Below, piece after piece: positions 38,240 through 47,732 of a stretch of 64,000 nucleotides of DNA. The translations under genes and the position numbers were made by a program. The notes beneath the pieces were generated by a model, which was not told where the DNA came from, did not search any database, and saw nothing but the letters and a program-made list of their open reading frames with translations. The stretch comes from Pusillibacter faecalis. GTDB taxonomy: Bacteria; Bacillota; Clostridia; Oscillospirales; Oscillospiraceae. How positions within the stretch are numbered: the stretch's first letter is position 1; every line of letters starts with the position of its first letter. Location of the stretch: positions 2,827,575-2,891,574 of the forward strand of contig NZ_AP023420.1 in NCBI RefSeq assembly GCF_018408705.1, given 5' to 3'.

Positions 38240-39184
38240 ATGGCACAACACGCAATTTTGCGGTTTGAGAAGCACAAGGGCAACCCGGCAAGGCCGCTGG
38301 AAGCCCATCACGAAAGACAGAAAGAACAATACGCCAGCAACCCCGACATTGACACAAGCCGGAGTAAATACAACTTCCATATCGTCAAGCCGGAGGGACG
38401 CTATTACCACTTCATTCAGAGCCGTATCGAGCAGGCTGGATGCCGGACGAGGAAAGACAGCACACGGTTTGTCGATACGCTGATAACCGCCAGCCCGGAG
38501 TTCTTCAAGGGGAAATCCCCAAAAGAGATACAGGCGTTCTTCCAAAGGGCGGCAGATTTCCTCATTGGCCGGGTAGGACGGGAAAATATCGTGTCGGCGG
38601 TGGTACACATGGACGAGAAAACGCCCCACCTGCATTTGACCTTTGTTCCGCTGACAAAGGACAACCGCCTGTGCGCTAAGGAGATTATCGGCAACCGGGC
38701 AAACCTGACGAAGTGGCAGGACGATTTTCACGCCTATATGGTGGAGAAATATCCCGACTTGGAGCGTGGGGAAAGTGCCAGCAAGACAGGCCGGAAGCAT
38801 ATCCCCACCCGGATTTTCAAACAGGCGGTTTCCCTCTCCCGGCAGGCAAGAGCCATTGAAGCCGCCCTTGACGGCATTAACCCGCTGAACGCCGGAAAGA
38901 AAAAAGAGGAAGCCCTCTCCATGCTGAAAAAGTGGTTCCCGCAGATGGAGAACTTCTCCGGGCAACTGAAAAAGTACAAGGTCACAATCAATGACCTGTT
39001 GGCGGAGAATGAGAAGCTGGAAGCAAGGGCAAAGGCCAGCGAAAAAGGAAAGATGAAAGATACGATGGAACGGGCAAAGCTGAAAAGCGAACTGGACAAT
39101 TTACAGCGGCTGGTTGACCGTATCCCGCCGGATATACTGGCGGAACTGAAACGTCAGCAGCGGCACACGGTAAAGGAAAGGTGA
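38240..39184 (+). CDS. MobV family relaxase
   Basis: A 314-residue Pre/Mob-type relaxase that nicks oriT to start mobilization. Motif I MAQHAILRFEKHKG is at the start, the asparagine-containing KYNFHIVKPEG near residue 48, and motif III AVVHMDEKTPHLHLTFVPL near residue 125 with the metal histidines HxDExxPHxH. The C-terminal third is a coiled coil (LLAENEKLEARAKASEKG). The reading frame is intact, unlike the neighbouring repA. Confidence 0.92.
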   Translation: MAQHAILRFEKHKGNPARPLEAHHERQKEQYASNPDIDTSRSKYNFHIVKPEGRYYHFIQSRIEQAGCRTRKDSTRFVDTLITASPEFFKGKSPKEIQAFFQRAADFLIGRVGRENIVSAVVHMDEKTPHLHLTFVPLTKDNRLCAKEIIGNRANLTKWQDDFHAYMVEKYPDLERGESASKTGRKHIPTRIFKQAVSLSRQARAIEAALDGINPLNAGKKKEEALSMLKKWFPQMENFSGQLKKYKVTINDLLAENEKLEARAKASEKGKMKDTMERAKLKSELDNLQRLVDRIPPDILAELKRQQRHTVKER

Positions 39185-39256
39185 TAGATATAAGCAGAAA
39201 TTTTCGCCGCCTTTGTGCGGCATTGTACCTTGAAAACTGAATATGGAGGACACTGG

Positions 39257-39451
39257 ATGGCAAAAAGCGAAAGCGATATTTTCACACCCCGGACAGGGCA
39301 GGTCATACAAGCAGAGAACGGCACGCAGTATTTTGTATGTGGGAACAACCGTATAAAAATCTCCGAACACTTCGCCGCAGGCGGGAAGCCCCTCGGTGAT
39401 CTGATTGTAGATGTGGTGCGGCATACCGCAGAAAAAGCCGCTTCAACCTGA
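39257..39451 (+). CDS. Small transposon-encoded protein upstream of the recombinase
   Basis: A 64-residue protein beginning MAKSESDIFTPRTGQVIQ and containing YFVCGNNRIKISEHF. GGAGGA precedes the ATG. Small proteins like this commonly precede serine recombinase genes in mobilizable transposons, but I cannot name a family. The leader before it (39227-39241) carries ACCTTGAAAACTGAA, the same motif found beside 23S rRNA at 13856. Confidence 0.6.
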   Translation: MAKSESDIFTPRTGQVIQAENGTQYFVCGNNRIKISEHFAAGGKPLGDLIVDVVRHTAEKAAST

Positions 39452-39472
39452 TAGCCCATCATTGATAACACG

Positions 39473-39522
39473 CCCACGCTTATGATATAATTGCCATAGA
39501 GCAAAAGTATTGTAAGCGTGGG
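39473..39522 (+). terminator. Hairpin in the recombinase leader of Element 1
   Basis: CCCACGCTTA (39473-39482) pairs with TAAGCGTGGG (39513-39522), followed by TTGTTTCTTT. It probably limits read-through into the recombinase gene. Confidence 0.5.
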
Positions 39523-39551
39523 TTGTTTCTTTAGAAGGAGGATTTTTAACG

Positions 39552-39741
39552 GTGAAACAACCTTACAATACTACGATTTACAACACGGCGCTTTATATGA
39601 GATTGAGCCGGGACGATGAAAACTATGGTGACAGCGTAAGCATTGAAACACAGCGGACAATCCTGCAACAGTACGCAAAGGAACAGGGGCTTCATGTAGT
39701 CGGTGAGTATGTGGACGATGGCTGGTCGGGGACGAACTTTG
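39552..39741 (+). pseudogene. Serine recombinase of Element 1, N-terminal fragment
   Basis: A GTG start after GAAGGAGGA gives YNTALYMRLSRDDENYGD with catalytic Ser19 and continues to VDDGWSGTNF. Related recombinases then go on with ERPGF and about 450 more residues. Here the frame leaves homology at about 39,741 and stops after VEVR. The break is the left end of Element 2, so Element 1 has lost its recombinase unless Element 2 excises. Confidence 0.88.
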
Positions 39742-39743
39742 TT

Positions 39744-39790
39744 GAGGTAAGATAACGATACCTTTTTTGCAGAGGGTGTTATCTTACCTC
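39744..39790. repeat. 13-bp inverted repeat at the left end of Element 2
   Basis: GAGGTAAGATAAC (39744-39756) and GTTATCTTACCTC (39778-39790) are perfect inverted copies within 50 bases of the junction. It may be the recombinase binding site or a terminator for the recombinase gene, which ends at 39804. Confidence 0.6.
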
Positions 39791-39803
39791 TTTTTGATGT
39801 ATG

Positions 39804-41525
<1,722 letters not shown>

Positions 41526-41580
41526 CTATATTATACCACATACCGCTGCCTGTGTCATGTATAAAATGTGAAGAAACGCC

Positions 41581-41748
41581 CTATTTCCGGGCGTTTGCGG
41601 GGTTCAGCTCCATGTCCTTGCGAATGAGCTTCTTTATCTTTTTATCCAGTGTGTCCGTTGCGCGTTCACTTGCGGACGAACATACAAGGTAAGTAACTTT
41701 TCCGATTTTATGCTCCGTTGTGGTAACGGGCGTCTGGTTTTGCGTCAA
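41581..41748 (-). CDS. Transposon-encoded TnpW family protein (Element 2)
   Basis: A 55-residue protein ending KKIKKLIRKDMELNPANARK with the TnpW-like core IGKVTYLVCSSASERATDTLD. A TTG start at 41748 is preferred because AAAGGGGGA is just upstream. It lies upstream of and in line with the recombinase. TnpW proteins accompany serine recombinases of Tn4451-like elements; their role is unclear. A second member is at 53534. Confidence 0.7.
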   Translation of the reverse strand: MTQNQTPVTTTEHKIGKVTYLVCSSASERATDTLDKKIKKLIRKDMELNPANARK

Positions 41749-42222
41749 AGAAAATCCCCCTTTCTTTCGCAAACATATAATACAGTCTATGAATAGCAGC
41801 AAGTCCACTATTCAAGAAAACAAAGGCTTTAATCGGACGGTTATTAGCATAACCTCATGGGAATTTCACCCCGGCATGGTTCTCATGCAGCCCTACCCAT
41901 TGCCTGCGACGCTCTTAACGCTCGGACTGTGGCTGTAAGGAAGTATCATTGTATATTTTGCGTGTCGTCGCCCGCAAGCCGCTACACTTGCTTTCCGGCG
42001 CGGTGTTGGTCGCTCGGCTGTCCGGGCGGGGATAACCTCACCCGGATAGCGTCATGGCGCACCCACCGTATGGCTCGGCGCAAAAGGAACGTATCCGATT
42101 TGCCCTATGCTGCGCCGCCGTTATCTTGCGCCGCTTTCTTTGTCAAGGTTCAGAATGGCTTTGCTGCCGCGTCAGCAGCGGAACGGAAAAGGGGGAGAGA
42201 GAAAGCGTCCCGCCGCTGCGGT
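41749..42222. other. Intergenic region without a recognisable gene
   Basis: This stretch of about 470 bases is GC-rich and has open frames on several strands, but none has a good start or a known family. I see no clear promoter or hairpin. Confidence 0.5.
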
Positions 42223-42489
42223 TTATTCCTCTGCCTTAAAGGTGAGGACAGCCATCATCAGTTTTGCTTGCAGCCGTTCCCGAATGTCGTGGTCTACGCC
42301 AAAATAGACGTTCCCGCGCTCGTCGTACAGCTTCCGCATGGAGAGGCGGGCTATGTAGCCGCTGAAATGCTGCAAGACAATCTTCATAGCGTCCGGGTCG
42401 CCCTTTGTCGCTGCCAAAATGACAGGATAGGGAACAAGGGCTTTTTCCGGGTAGCCGGGTTCGTTACCATTCGTCCCATTCATCAGCAT
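42223..42489 (-). CDS. Conjugative-transposon helix-turn-helix protein (HTH_16 type)
   Basis: An 88-residue protein with PVILAATKGDPDAMKIVLQHF and IARLSMRKLYDERGNVYFGVD, then RLQAKLMMAVLTFK. This matches the small helix-turn-helix protein of Tn916-like elements (Orf8 type). It overlaps the 3' end of the sigma factor gene by 26 bases, so the two are translationally coupled. GGAGGAAA precedes the ATG. The pair probably controls excision or transfer. Confidence 0.8.
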   Translation of the reverse strand: MLMNGTNGNEPGYPEKALVPYPVILAATKGDPDAMKIVLQHFSGYIARLSMRKLYDERGNVYFGVDHDIRERLQAKLMMAVLTFKAEE

Positions 42490-42895
42490 TTTCCTCCAGA
42501 TATTTTTTTAGCAGCTCAAAAGAGCTTGTCCGCCTGTACTGTATCGTGCTTCTCGACGTATCGAACAGCTCCGCAATCTCGGTGTCGTTCATTCCCTCGA
42601 AATAGTACAGGAGTACGGCTTTGCGCTTTTCTTCCGGCAAAGTACGGATTGCTTCAAGAAGCAGCTTCGGCGTGATTTTCTTCCCGGCTCTTTCAAAGGC
42701 GATTTCCCCTTTGAAATATTCATCAAAGGTATGAAGCTGCCGCGCTTCTTCTAAGGTCAAGTCGGAAAAGGTAATCTCCCTTGCCTTATGCCTGTGCAGC
42801 TCTTTGTGAGCGTCACACGCTTCATTGTGCAGTACCGTATTACAAAACTTCTGGAAAGCGCACTGTTTTATAAACTCCCTGCGATTAGGTTCCAC
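42464..42895 (-). CDS. Sigma-70-like factor of conjugative elements
   Basis: A 143-residue protein similar to Tn916 Orf7. Residues about 85-140 form the region 4 helix-turn-helix (LPEEKRKAVLLYYFEGMNDTEIAELFDTS, then IQYRRTSSFELLKKYL). A GTG start at 42895 with AAAGGGGGTGAG upstream is chosen; the longer frame starts with unrelated low-complexity sequence. In Tn916 this gene helps turn on excision genes. Confidence 0.85.
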   Translation of the reverse strand: MEPNRREFIKQCAFQKFCNTVLHNEACDAHKELHRHKAREITFSDLTLEEARQLHTFDEYFKGEIAFERAGKKITPKLLLEAIRTLPEEKRKAVLLYYFEGMNDTEIAELFDTSRSTIQYRRTSSFELLKKYLEENADEWDEW

Positions 42896-43070
42896 ATTCT
42901 CACCCCCTTTCTCGTTGGAAAGTTGGTGGTGCTTCCCCCTTTTCGCGGGGCAATACTGCCTTTTGAAAAAAACGCCGAAGATTTTCGGATTTTTTTCAAA
43001 AAATTTTTTGAGCAGCAAAATACGCCTGTCCGAAAAGCCCGGACAGACGTATAGGTATTGTAAGCGGTAT

Positions 43071-43181
43071 TCAGATGATTAGACAGTTCATATTGATAGA
43101 CGTAGTTTTCCCCGGCGGTGGTCGGGCTTTTTTTGATGTGTCAATGACCGTCGGATTTTGTCGATATGGTATGTGCTTCAT
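43071..43181 (-). CDS. Possible 36-residue peptide
   Basis: An ATG at 43181 with AGGAGGT 6 bases upstream opens a frame MKHIPYRQNPTVIDTSKKAR continuing to a TGA at 43071. It is basic and proline-rich with no family I recognise. The ribosome site is strong, so translation is plausible. It could also be a leader. Confidence 0.45.
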   Translation of the reverse strand: MKHIPYRQNPTVIDTSKKARPPPGKTTSINMNCLII

Positions 43182-43358
43182 GGCGGCTACCTCCTTTTAG
43201 CCGCCGCTTTTAACAGTGATACCGCGTCATTTCATTAGAAGATAAAAAGAAACGGCGGCTTTGGTTTTTCAAAGCTGCTGCGGAAATCAAAGAACGACAA
43301 GCAACAGTTCTGATTTTGCTCCAATATGGTTATTGGGGGCACAAATTAAATCAAAAAA

Positions 43359-43401
43359 GAGCCGATAACAGCAGTATTTCAAACTGCATATTATCGGCTC
43401 T
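43359..43401 (-). terminator. Terminator of the rRNA methyltransferase operon
   Basis: GAGCCGATAA pairs with TTATCGGCTC across an inner loop, just beyond the methyltransferase stop codon. Confidence 0.6.
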
Positions 43402-43431
43402 GCGTCTGTGCGTCTGGCTCTTTTAATTAAA

Positions 43432-44421
43432 TTATTTTTGTTGTTTTTTGGCTTTATTATATGTATTAGCTAACTGTCCACAAGCTGCTTTAATCTCTCT
43501 ACCATGAGAAACTCTCATGGTAACTTCAAGTCCTGTTTGCTCTAATTGATGTTTGAACGCAACCATTTCTTGTTTTTGTGGTGCTCTAATTTTTGAATTA
43601 CTCGTCGGGTTGTATTGCAGCACGTTAATCATAACATTTTTGCCCTTAAACCATTTTGCAAGTTGCCTTATATCTGAGGAACGGTCATTTATACCTGGTA
43701 AAAGCAAATACGCAAATACCACTTTTCGATTATGCCTTTGTGAATAGGACAATGCTTGCTTAACAACATCTTCAATAGCGTACATGTGCATATGAGGAAT
43801 GATGCAGTTTCTCGCAGCCTGTGTTGCTGCATGTAAAGATATTGTCAACTGAATTTTTAGATGTTCTTCGCGCAATTTTTTTAATTGATTAACTGGACCA
43901 ACTGTTGATACGGTAATGCCGTCGGTTGGAAAGTTAAGTCCATTTCTATCTCGAAGAATATGGATTGCTGCAATCAAGTTGTCGTAATTGAATAAAGGTT
44001 CTCCCATTCCCATAAAAACGATACGATTTACTTTTTGACGTATCAATATGACCTGTTGCACAATTTCAGATGGTGTTAGATTACGAACGAAACCATTGCG
44101 TCCGGACTCACAAAAAATACAGCCAACAGAACAACCAACTTGCGTACTTACGCAAACAGTCCCACCATCTCGCCGTTTAATAAAAACCGTTTCGATATAC
44201 CTGTTGTCTTTCAATTCATAAACATACTTTTCAGTATCGCTACTTTTATAGACTTTTTTTGTTGATATTGATAGATTTTTTTTGTGAAATGGCTGTTTAT
44301 ACAATTCCGCATATAAGGCTCTTGCTTTATCCTCTCCAATTACTTCCGACATTTCTTTGTAAGTAAATCCGTATGGGTCATTCAATATTTCCGTAAGTGT
44401 ACTTTTAGGTAAGTGTTTCAT
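43432..44421 (-). CDS. RlmN/Cfr-like radical SAM 23S rRNA methyltransferase
   Basis: A 329-residue enzyme of the family that methylates A2503 of 23S rRNA; Cfr members give resistance to phenicols, lincosamides, oxazolidinones, pleuromutilins and streptogramin A. The cluster motif is CSVGCIFC (about residue 98), followed by ESG rather than the usual ATG/AST. MGMGEPLFNYDN and the C-terminal cysteine in KAACGQL (methyl carrier) are present. The N-terminus (MKHLPKSTLTEIL) is not that of canonical Cfr, so C2 versus C8 specificity is open. It starts directly after the KTR gene stop and is AT-rich, behind an attenuator. Confidence 0.88.
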   Translation of the reverse strand: MKHLPKSTLTEILNDPYGFTYKEMSEVIGEDKARALYAELYKQPFHKKNLSISTKKVYKSSDTEKYVYELKDNRYIETVFIKRRDGGTVCVSTQVGCSVGCIFCESGRNGFVRNLTPSEIVQQVILIRQKVNRIVFMGMGEPLFNYDNLIAAIHILRDRNGLNFPTDGITVSTVGPVNQLKKLREEHLKIQLTISLHAATQAARNCIIPHMHMYAIEDVVKQALSYSQRHNRKVVFAYLLLPGINDRSSDIRQLAKWFKGKNVMINVLQYNPTSNSKIRAPQKQEMVAFKHQLEQTGLEVTMRVSHGREIKAACGQLANTYNKAKKQQK

Positions 44422-44607
44422 TTAATATCCTTCCTTTTGTTTTTCAGAGTTTTTGATTATGATTTCTAATTTTTCAACATCAATGATATGTGTTAATTTA
44501 CATTTAGGGCAGAAAAGAGGAAAATTTCTTAATACCGTATTATAAAATACTTGAACCCTCGTCTTTCCGTTACAAATTGGACATTTTATCCAATATTTTT
44601 CAAGCAT
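44422..44607 (-). CDS. Cysteine-rich KTR domain protein
   Basis: A 61-residue protein, MLEKYWIKCPICNGKTRVQV then FPLFCPKCKLTHIIDVEKLE: two CPxC pairs forming a zinc ribbon around the KTR motif. The family is usually found beside ribosomal-protection tetracycline genes such as tet(M) in conjugative elements. ATG 44607 has AAAAGGAGAAA upstream. Here it precedes an rRNA methyltransferase instead of following a tet gene, and both sit behind the same attenuator. Confidence 0.88.
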   Translation of the reverse strand: MLEKYWIKCPICNGKTRVQVFYNTVLRNFPLFCPKCKLTHIIDVEKLEIIIKNSEKQKEGY

Positions 44608-44625
44608 AATATTTCTCCTTTTGTG

Positions 44626-44894
44626 CAAAAAAATACAGGTCAATTCTCAACATGAGCATTGACCTGCATTTATACATATAACACTACAACAAAATTAAGG
44701 CATAGTTTTTATACTATGTCTATACATCGTTAGTTTTGTTGTATAGCATACGCAAAATAAGCATGACAAAAAAGCCCATATTGAAAATGGGAAAAATCTT
44801 TTTTGATTTCAATGCTTATCGAATACGCATGCTATGTAACATAAACATTTCCCCCTTTTAATAATACTATACAAAAAAAGCGGCTAATTGTCAA
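44626..44894 (-). promoter_or_regulatory. tet(M)-style transcription attenuator with leader peptide
   Basis: Promoter TTGACA (44889-44894), 17 bases, TATAGT (44866-44871). A GGGGGA site then serves the 8-residue leader MLHSMRIR (44842-44816). Next come a CCCAT/ATGGG hairpin with six T (44765-44791), a paired ACAACAAAATTAA/TTAGTTTTGTTGT stem (44686-44698 with 44730-44742), and a strong terminator 44638-44664 with a T-run right before the KTR gene. The leader coding region also partly pairs with downstream sequence near 44745-44765. Ribosome stalling should favour read-through. Confidence 0.7.
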
Positions 44895-44988
44895 CATATA
44901 CATATGAATTATTTTGGCTAACTGATTGAATTGTGTAGACATATCCAAGAAGAAAGGGGAACAGTAAAATGTAACAGGGTGAATAACT

Positions 44989-45342
44989 ATGGCAAAAAGA
45001 CCAGTACCGAAATACGATTTCAAGGCTTTTGGGGCAGCGATAAAGGCGGCGCGGACAGGGCGCAAGGAGAGCCGCAAGAAAGTGAGCGACGAAATGTTTA
45101 TCTCGCCGCGCTACCTTGCGAACATTGAGAACAAGGGGCAGCACCCAAGTTTACAGATTTTCTTTGAGCTTATGCTCCGCTACAATATATCCGTAGACCA
45201 GTTTCTTTTGGAAACGCCGCCAGAGAAGAACACGCAGCGGCGGCAGCTTGACGCGCTTCTTGACGGTATGAGCGATACAGGCATACGGATTGTGAGCGCA
45301 ACGGCAAAGGAGATAGCGGAAGTCGAAACAGAGGGCAGATAA
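44989..45342 (+). CDS. XRE family regulator of Element 2
   Basis: A 117-residue protein with an unusual helix-turn-helix (FGAAIKAARTGRKESRKKVSD, then ISPRYLANIENKGQHPSLQIFFEL) and a tail after VDQFLLETPPEK. This small regulator type is common in Tn1549-like elements upstream of mob genes. The ribosome site (CAGGGTGA) is modest. It probably controls transfer genes; its binding site is unknown. Confidence 0.82.
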   Translation: MAKRPVPKYDFKAFGAAIKAARTGRKESRKKVSDEMFISPRYLANIENKGQHPSLQIFFELMLRYNISVDQFLLETPPEKNTQRRQLDALLDGMSDTGIRIVSATAKEIAEVETEGR

Positions 45343-45480
45343 GAAGTGTCCGTCAGAATTGAATAAGGTTTAGAGAGCGTTGTAATCTTTTTTTGAGGAT
45401 TGCAGCGTTTTTCTTTTGCGGAAGTTTGGCAAAACCGGGCATAGCTCCGTAGTAAGGCATAAGGGATAAAAACATTCGTA

Positions 45481-45573
45481 GCAAGCATAGGAAGCGGGTA
45501 CCCACTTCCGTATTTTCCCCTCCCGCGCTGCGGCGCGTCGGTTGAAAATTGCTTGTTGGGAAGTGTCCCAAAC
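45481..45573. repeat. oriT-like inverted repeat copy 1
   Basis: GCAAGCATAGGAAGCGGGTA through the GGGAAGTGTCCCAAACC end is about 93 bases. Its reverse complement recurs at 52721-52815. The two copies match almost completely at both ends and differ in the middle. It lies just before mobC, the expected place of the transfer origin. No gene is in 45,343-45,603. Confidence 0.65.
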
Positions 45574-45603
45574 CCTCGGAACGGAAAGGAAAGGAGCGAA
45601 TAC

Positions 45604-45933
45604 ATGAACGGACGCAAAAGAACGGTGCAAATCAAATTCAGAGTGACGGAAGCGGAACGGGATTTAATACTGGAAAAAATGAAGCTCGTACCCACCCGGA
45701 ACATGGCGGCATATCTGCGGAAGATTGCCATTGACGGGTATATCATTCAGATAGACCATGCCGATATAAAGGCAATGACCGCAGAGATACAGAAAATCGG
45801 TGTCAACGTCAACCAGATAGCACGCCGCGTAAACGCGACGGGGAACGCATACCAAGAGGACATAGAGGAAATAAAGGGGGTGCTTGCGGAGATATGGCGG
45901 TTACAAAGATTAAGCCTATTAAAAGCACTCTAA
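45604..45933 (+). CDS. mobC: Relaxosome accessory protein MobC
   Basis: A 109-residue MobC/NikA-type protein with a ribbon-helix-helix N-terminus (VQIKFRVTEAERDLILEKM) and the MobC core IGVNVNQIARRVNATGNAY. It binds oriT and recruits the relaxase. AAAGGAGCG precedes the ATG. Its 3' end overlaps the relaxase start by 40 bases, indicating coupled translation. Confidence 0.92.
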   Translation: MNGRKRTVQIKFRVTEAERDLILEKMKLVPTRNMAAYLRKIAIDGYIIQIDHADIKAMTAEIQKIGVNVNQIARRVNATGNAYQEDIEEIKGVLAEIWRLQRLSLLKAL

Positions 45934-47240
45934 GCAAAGCCCTTGACTATATCGAAAACCCGGACAAGACGGACGGAAAAATGCTTGTGTCCTCTTTCGG
46001 CTGCTCCTATGAAACGGCAGATATTGAATTTGAATATACCTTGTCCCAAGCACTCCAAAAGGGGAACAATTTAGCCTTTCATCTGATACAGTCCTTTGAG
46101 CCGGGGGAAGTCGATTATCAGAAAGCCCATGAAATCGGAAAGCAGCTTGCCGACGCGGTAACAAAGGGGCAGCATGAATATGTACTCACGACGCACATTG
46201 ACAAAGGACACGTCCACAATCACATTATTTTCTGCGCCGTAAATTTCGTAGACCACCGCAAATATAATTCCAACAAAAGGAGCTATTACGGCATACGGAA
46301 CATGAGCGACAAGCTGTGTCGGGAAAATGGCTTGTCCGTCGTCGTTCCCGGCAAGGGCAGCAAGGGAAAGAGCTATGCGGAGTACCAGGCAGAAAAGACG
46401 GGTACAAGTTGGAAAGGCAAGCTAAAGATTGCCGTTGACGCGCTTATCCCCCAAGTTTCCAGTTTTGAGGAATTGTTGCAGCGGTTACAGGCGGCGGGCT
46501 ATGAGATAAAGCCGGGGAAATATGTGTCATGCCGCGCCCCCGGACAGGAACGCTTCACCCGTCTTAAAACCCTCGGCGCGGATTATACAGAGGAAGCCAT
46601 AAGGGAACGGATAGCGGGCAGACGGGCAAAGGCGGCGAAAGCCCCCAGAGAGCAGCGCGGCGTTTCGCTGCTTATCGACATTGAGAACAGTATCAAGGCG
46701 GCGCAGAGTAAGGGCTATGAACAGTGGGCGAAAATCCACAATCTGAAACAGGCAGCAAAGACCATGAATTTCTTGACGGAACATAAGATTGAACAGTACG
46801 CGGATTTAGTCAGCCGGATTGAAGAAATGGCAGCGGAAAGCGGACAGGCGGCAGACGCATTGAAGGACGCGGAAAAGCGGCTTGCGGACATGGCGGTGCT
46901 TATCAAGAATGTTTCCACCTACCAAAAGACAAAGCCCGTCTATGACGCATACCGCAAGGCAAGGAACAGGGAGAAGTACCGCGCCGGACAGGAACAGGCG
47001 ATTATCCTACATGAAGCCGCCGCAAGGTCGCTGAAAGCGGCGGGCATTGCAAAGCTCCCGAACCTTGCCGCGCTGCAATCGGAATATGAAGCCCTCCAAG
47101 CGCAGAAAGAAGCCCTTTATGCCGACTATGGGAAGCTGAAAAAGAAAGTCCGGGAATACGATATTATCAAGCAGAACATTGACAGCATTTTACAGGCAGA
47201 CAGGCAGCCGGAACGGGAAAAGGGAACAGAGCGCGGATAA
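45894..47240 (+). CDS. MOBP family relaxase
   Basis: A 448-residue relaxase of Tn1549 type that cleaves and covalently binds one strand at oriT. The N-terminus AVTKIKPIKSTLSKALDYI contains the catalytic Tyr about 19 in DYIENPDKT. Motif III is THIDKGHVHNHIIFCAVN near residue 100 with the three-histidine metal site. After residue 250 it becomes helical with repeated coiled-coil segments (RIEEMAAESGQAADALKDAE). The gene is intact and translationally coupled to mobC. Confidence 0.93.
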   Translation: MAVTKIKPIKSTLSKALDYIENPDKTDGKMLVSSFGCSYETADIEFEYTLSQALQKGNNLAFHLIQSFEPGEVDYQKAHEIGKQLADAVTKGQHEYVLTTHIDKGHVHNHIIFCAVNFVDHRKYNSNKRSYYGIRNMSDKLCRENGLSVVVPGKGSKGKSYAEYQAEKTGTSWKGKLKIAVDALIPQVSSFEELLQRLQAAGYEIKPGKYVSCRAPGQERFTRLKTLGADYTEEAIRERIAGRRAKAAKAPREQRGVSLLIDIENSIKAAQSKGYEQWAKIHNLKQAAKTMNFLTEHKIEQYADLVSRIEEMAAESGQAADALKDAEKRLADMAVLIKNVSTYQKTKPVYDAYRKARNREKYRAGQEQAIILHEAAARSLKAAGIAKLPNLAALQSEYEALQAQKEALYADYGKLKKKVREYDIIKQNIDSILQADRQPEREKGTERG

Positions 47241-47303
47241 GGATAGCAAAATCCCCGCCGCTGTGCTATGATAGGGCTATCAAAAAGCAGAGGAGCGTTG
47301 AGC

Positions 47304-47555
47304 ATGGAAAACCAGAAAATGCCGGAATATGAAACCATACGCGCCGCCGTTGCCGGGGAAAAATGGGCGGTGGAGAAAGTCGTGGAGTGCTACAAGGACG
47401 AAATCGACAGGCTATCGACGGTAGCGGTCAGACAGCCGGACGGAAGCACGAAACAGGAAATCAACGAAGATATGCGCCAGTCCATCACAAAGAAGCTGAT
47501 AGAAGCCCTCCCGCAGTTCCCGCTTGAAGAAATGGAAAAGGGAAATGTCAGATAG
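47304..47555 (+). CDS. Small helix-turn-helix-like conjugative element protein
   Basis: An 83-residue protein with YETIRAAVAGEKWAVEKVVECYKDEIDRLS and RQSITKKLIEALPQF, a layout like the HTH_16 protein at 42223. GAGGAGCG precedes the ATG. It follows the relaxase with a 63-base gap and is closed by a strong terminator. A regulatory role in transfer is inferred. Confidence 0.75.
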   Translation: MENQKMPEYETIRAAVAGEKWAVEKVVECYKDEIDRLSTVAVRQPDGSTKQEINEDMRQSITKKLIEALPQFPLEEMEKGNVR

Positions 47556-47566
47556 GCAAAAAAAGA

Positions 47567-47610
47567 ACAGGGCGCGGAAGCCAGTATATGACTTCCGCGC
47601 CCTGTCTTTT
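47567..47610 (+). terminator. Terminator of the mob operon of Element 2
   Basis: A perfect 14-bp stem ACAGGGCGCGGAAG (47567-47580) with 47592-47605, followed by CTTTTTA. Confidence 0.85.
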
Positions 47611-47732
47611 TATGGGTGCTGTTTTCGTGAATGTTACGCAGTAGAACGCCATTTTTGGGGGTAAAGGTATAAAGTATCGCCTATCCGATTTTCACGCCCG
47701 GAAAGCCCTGTAAATCAAGGGATTTTCCGCGC

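Larger units (their letters stand above)
32195..39741. mobile_element. Element 1: mobilizable transposon, left part
   Basis: Begins in the broken XRE gene and runs to the broken serine recombinase gene. It contains an oriT-like hairpin, an IS1182-family insertion, aadE and hydrolase pseudogenes, an XRE regulator, a cysteine-rich VLP protein, a decayed repA, a MobV relaxase and the recombinase N-terminus. The set matches mobilizable serine-recombinase transposons of Firmicutes. The right end is not visible. Confidence 0.75.

Noticed and set aside
41857..42675. 272-residue plus-strand frame in Element 2
   Set aside because: It runs opposite the helix-turn-helix and sigma genes, whose minus-strand frames match known families; the frame has no recognisable domain.
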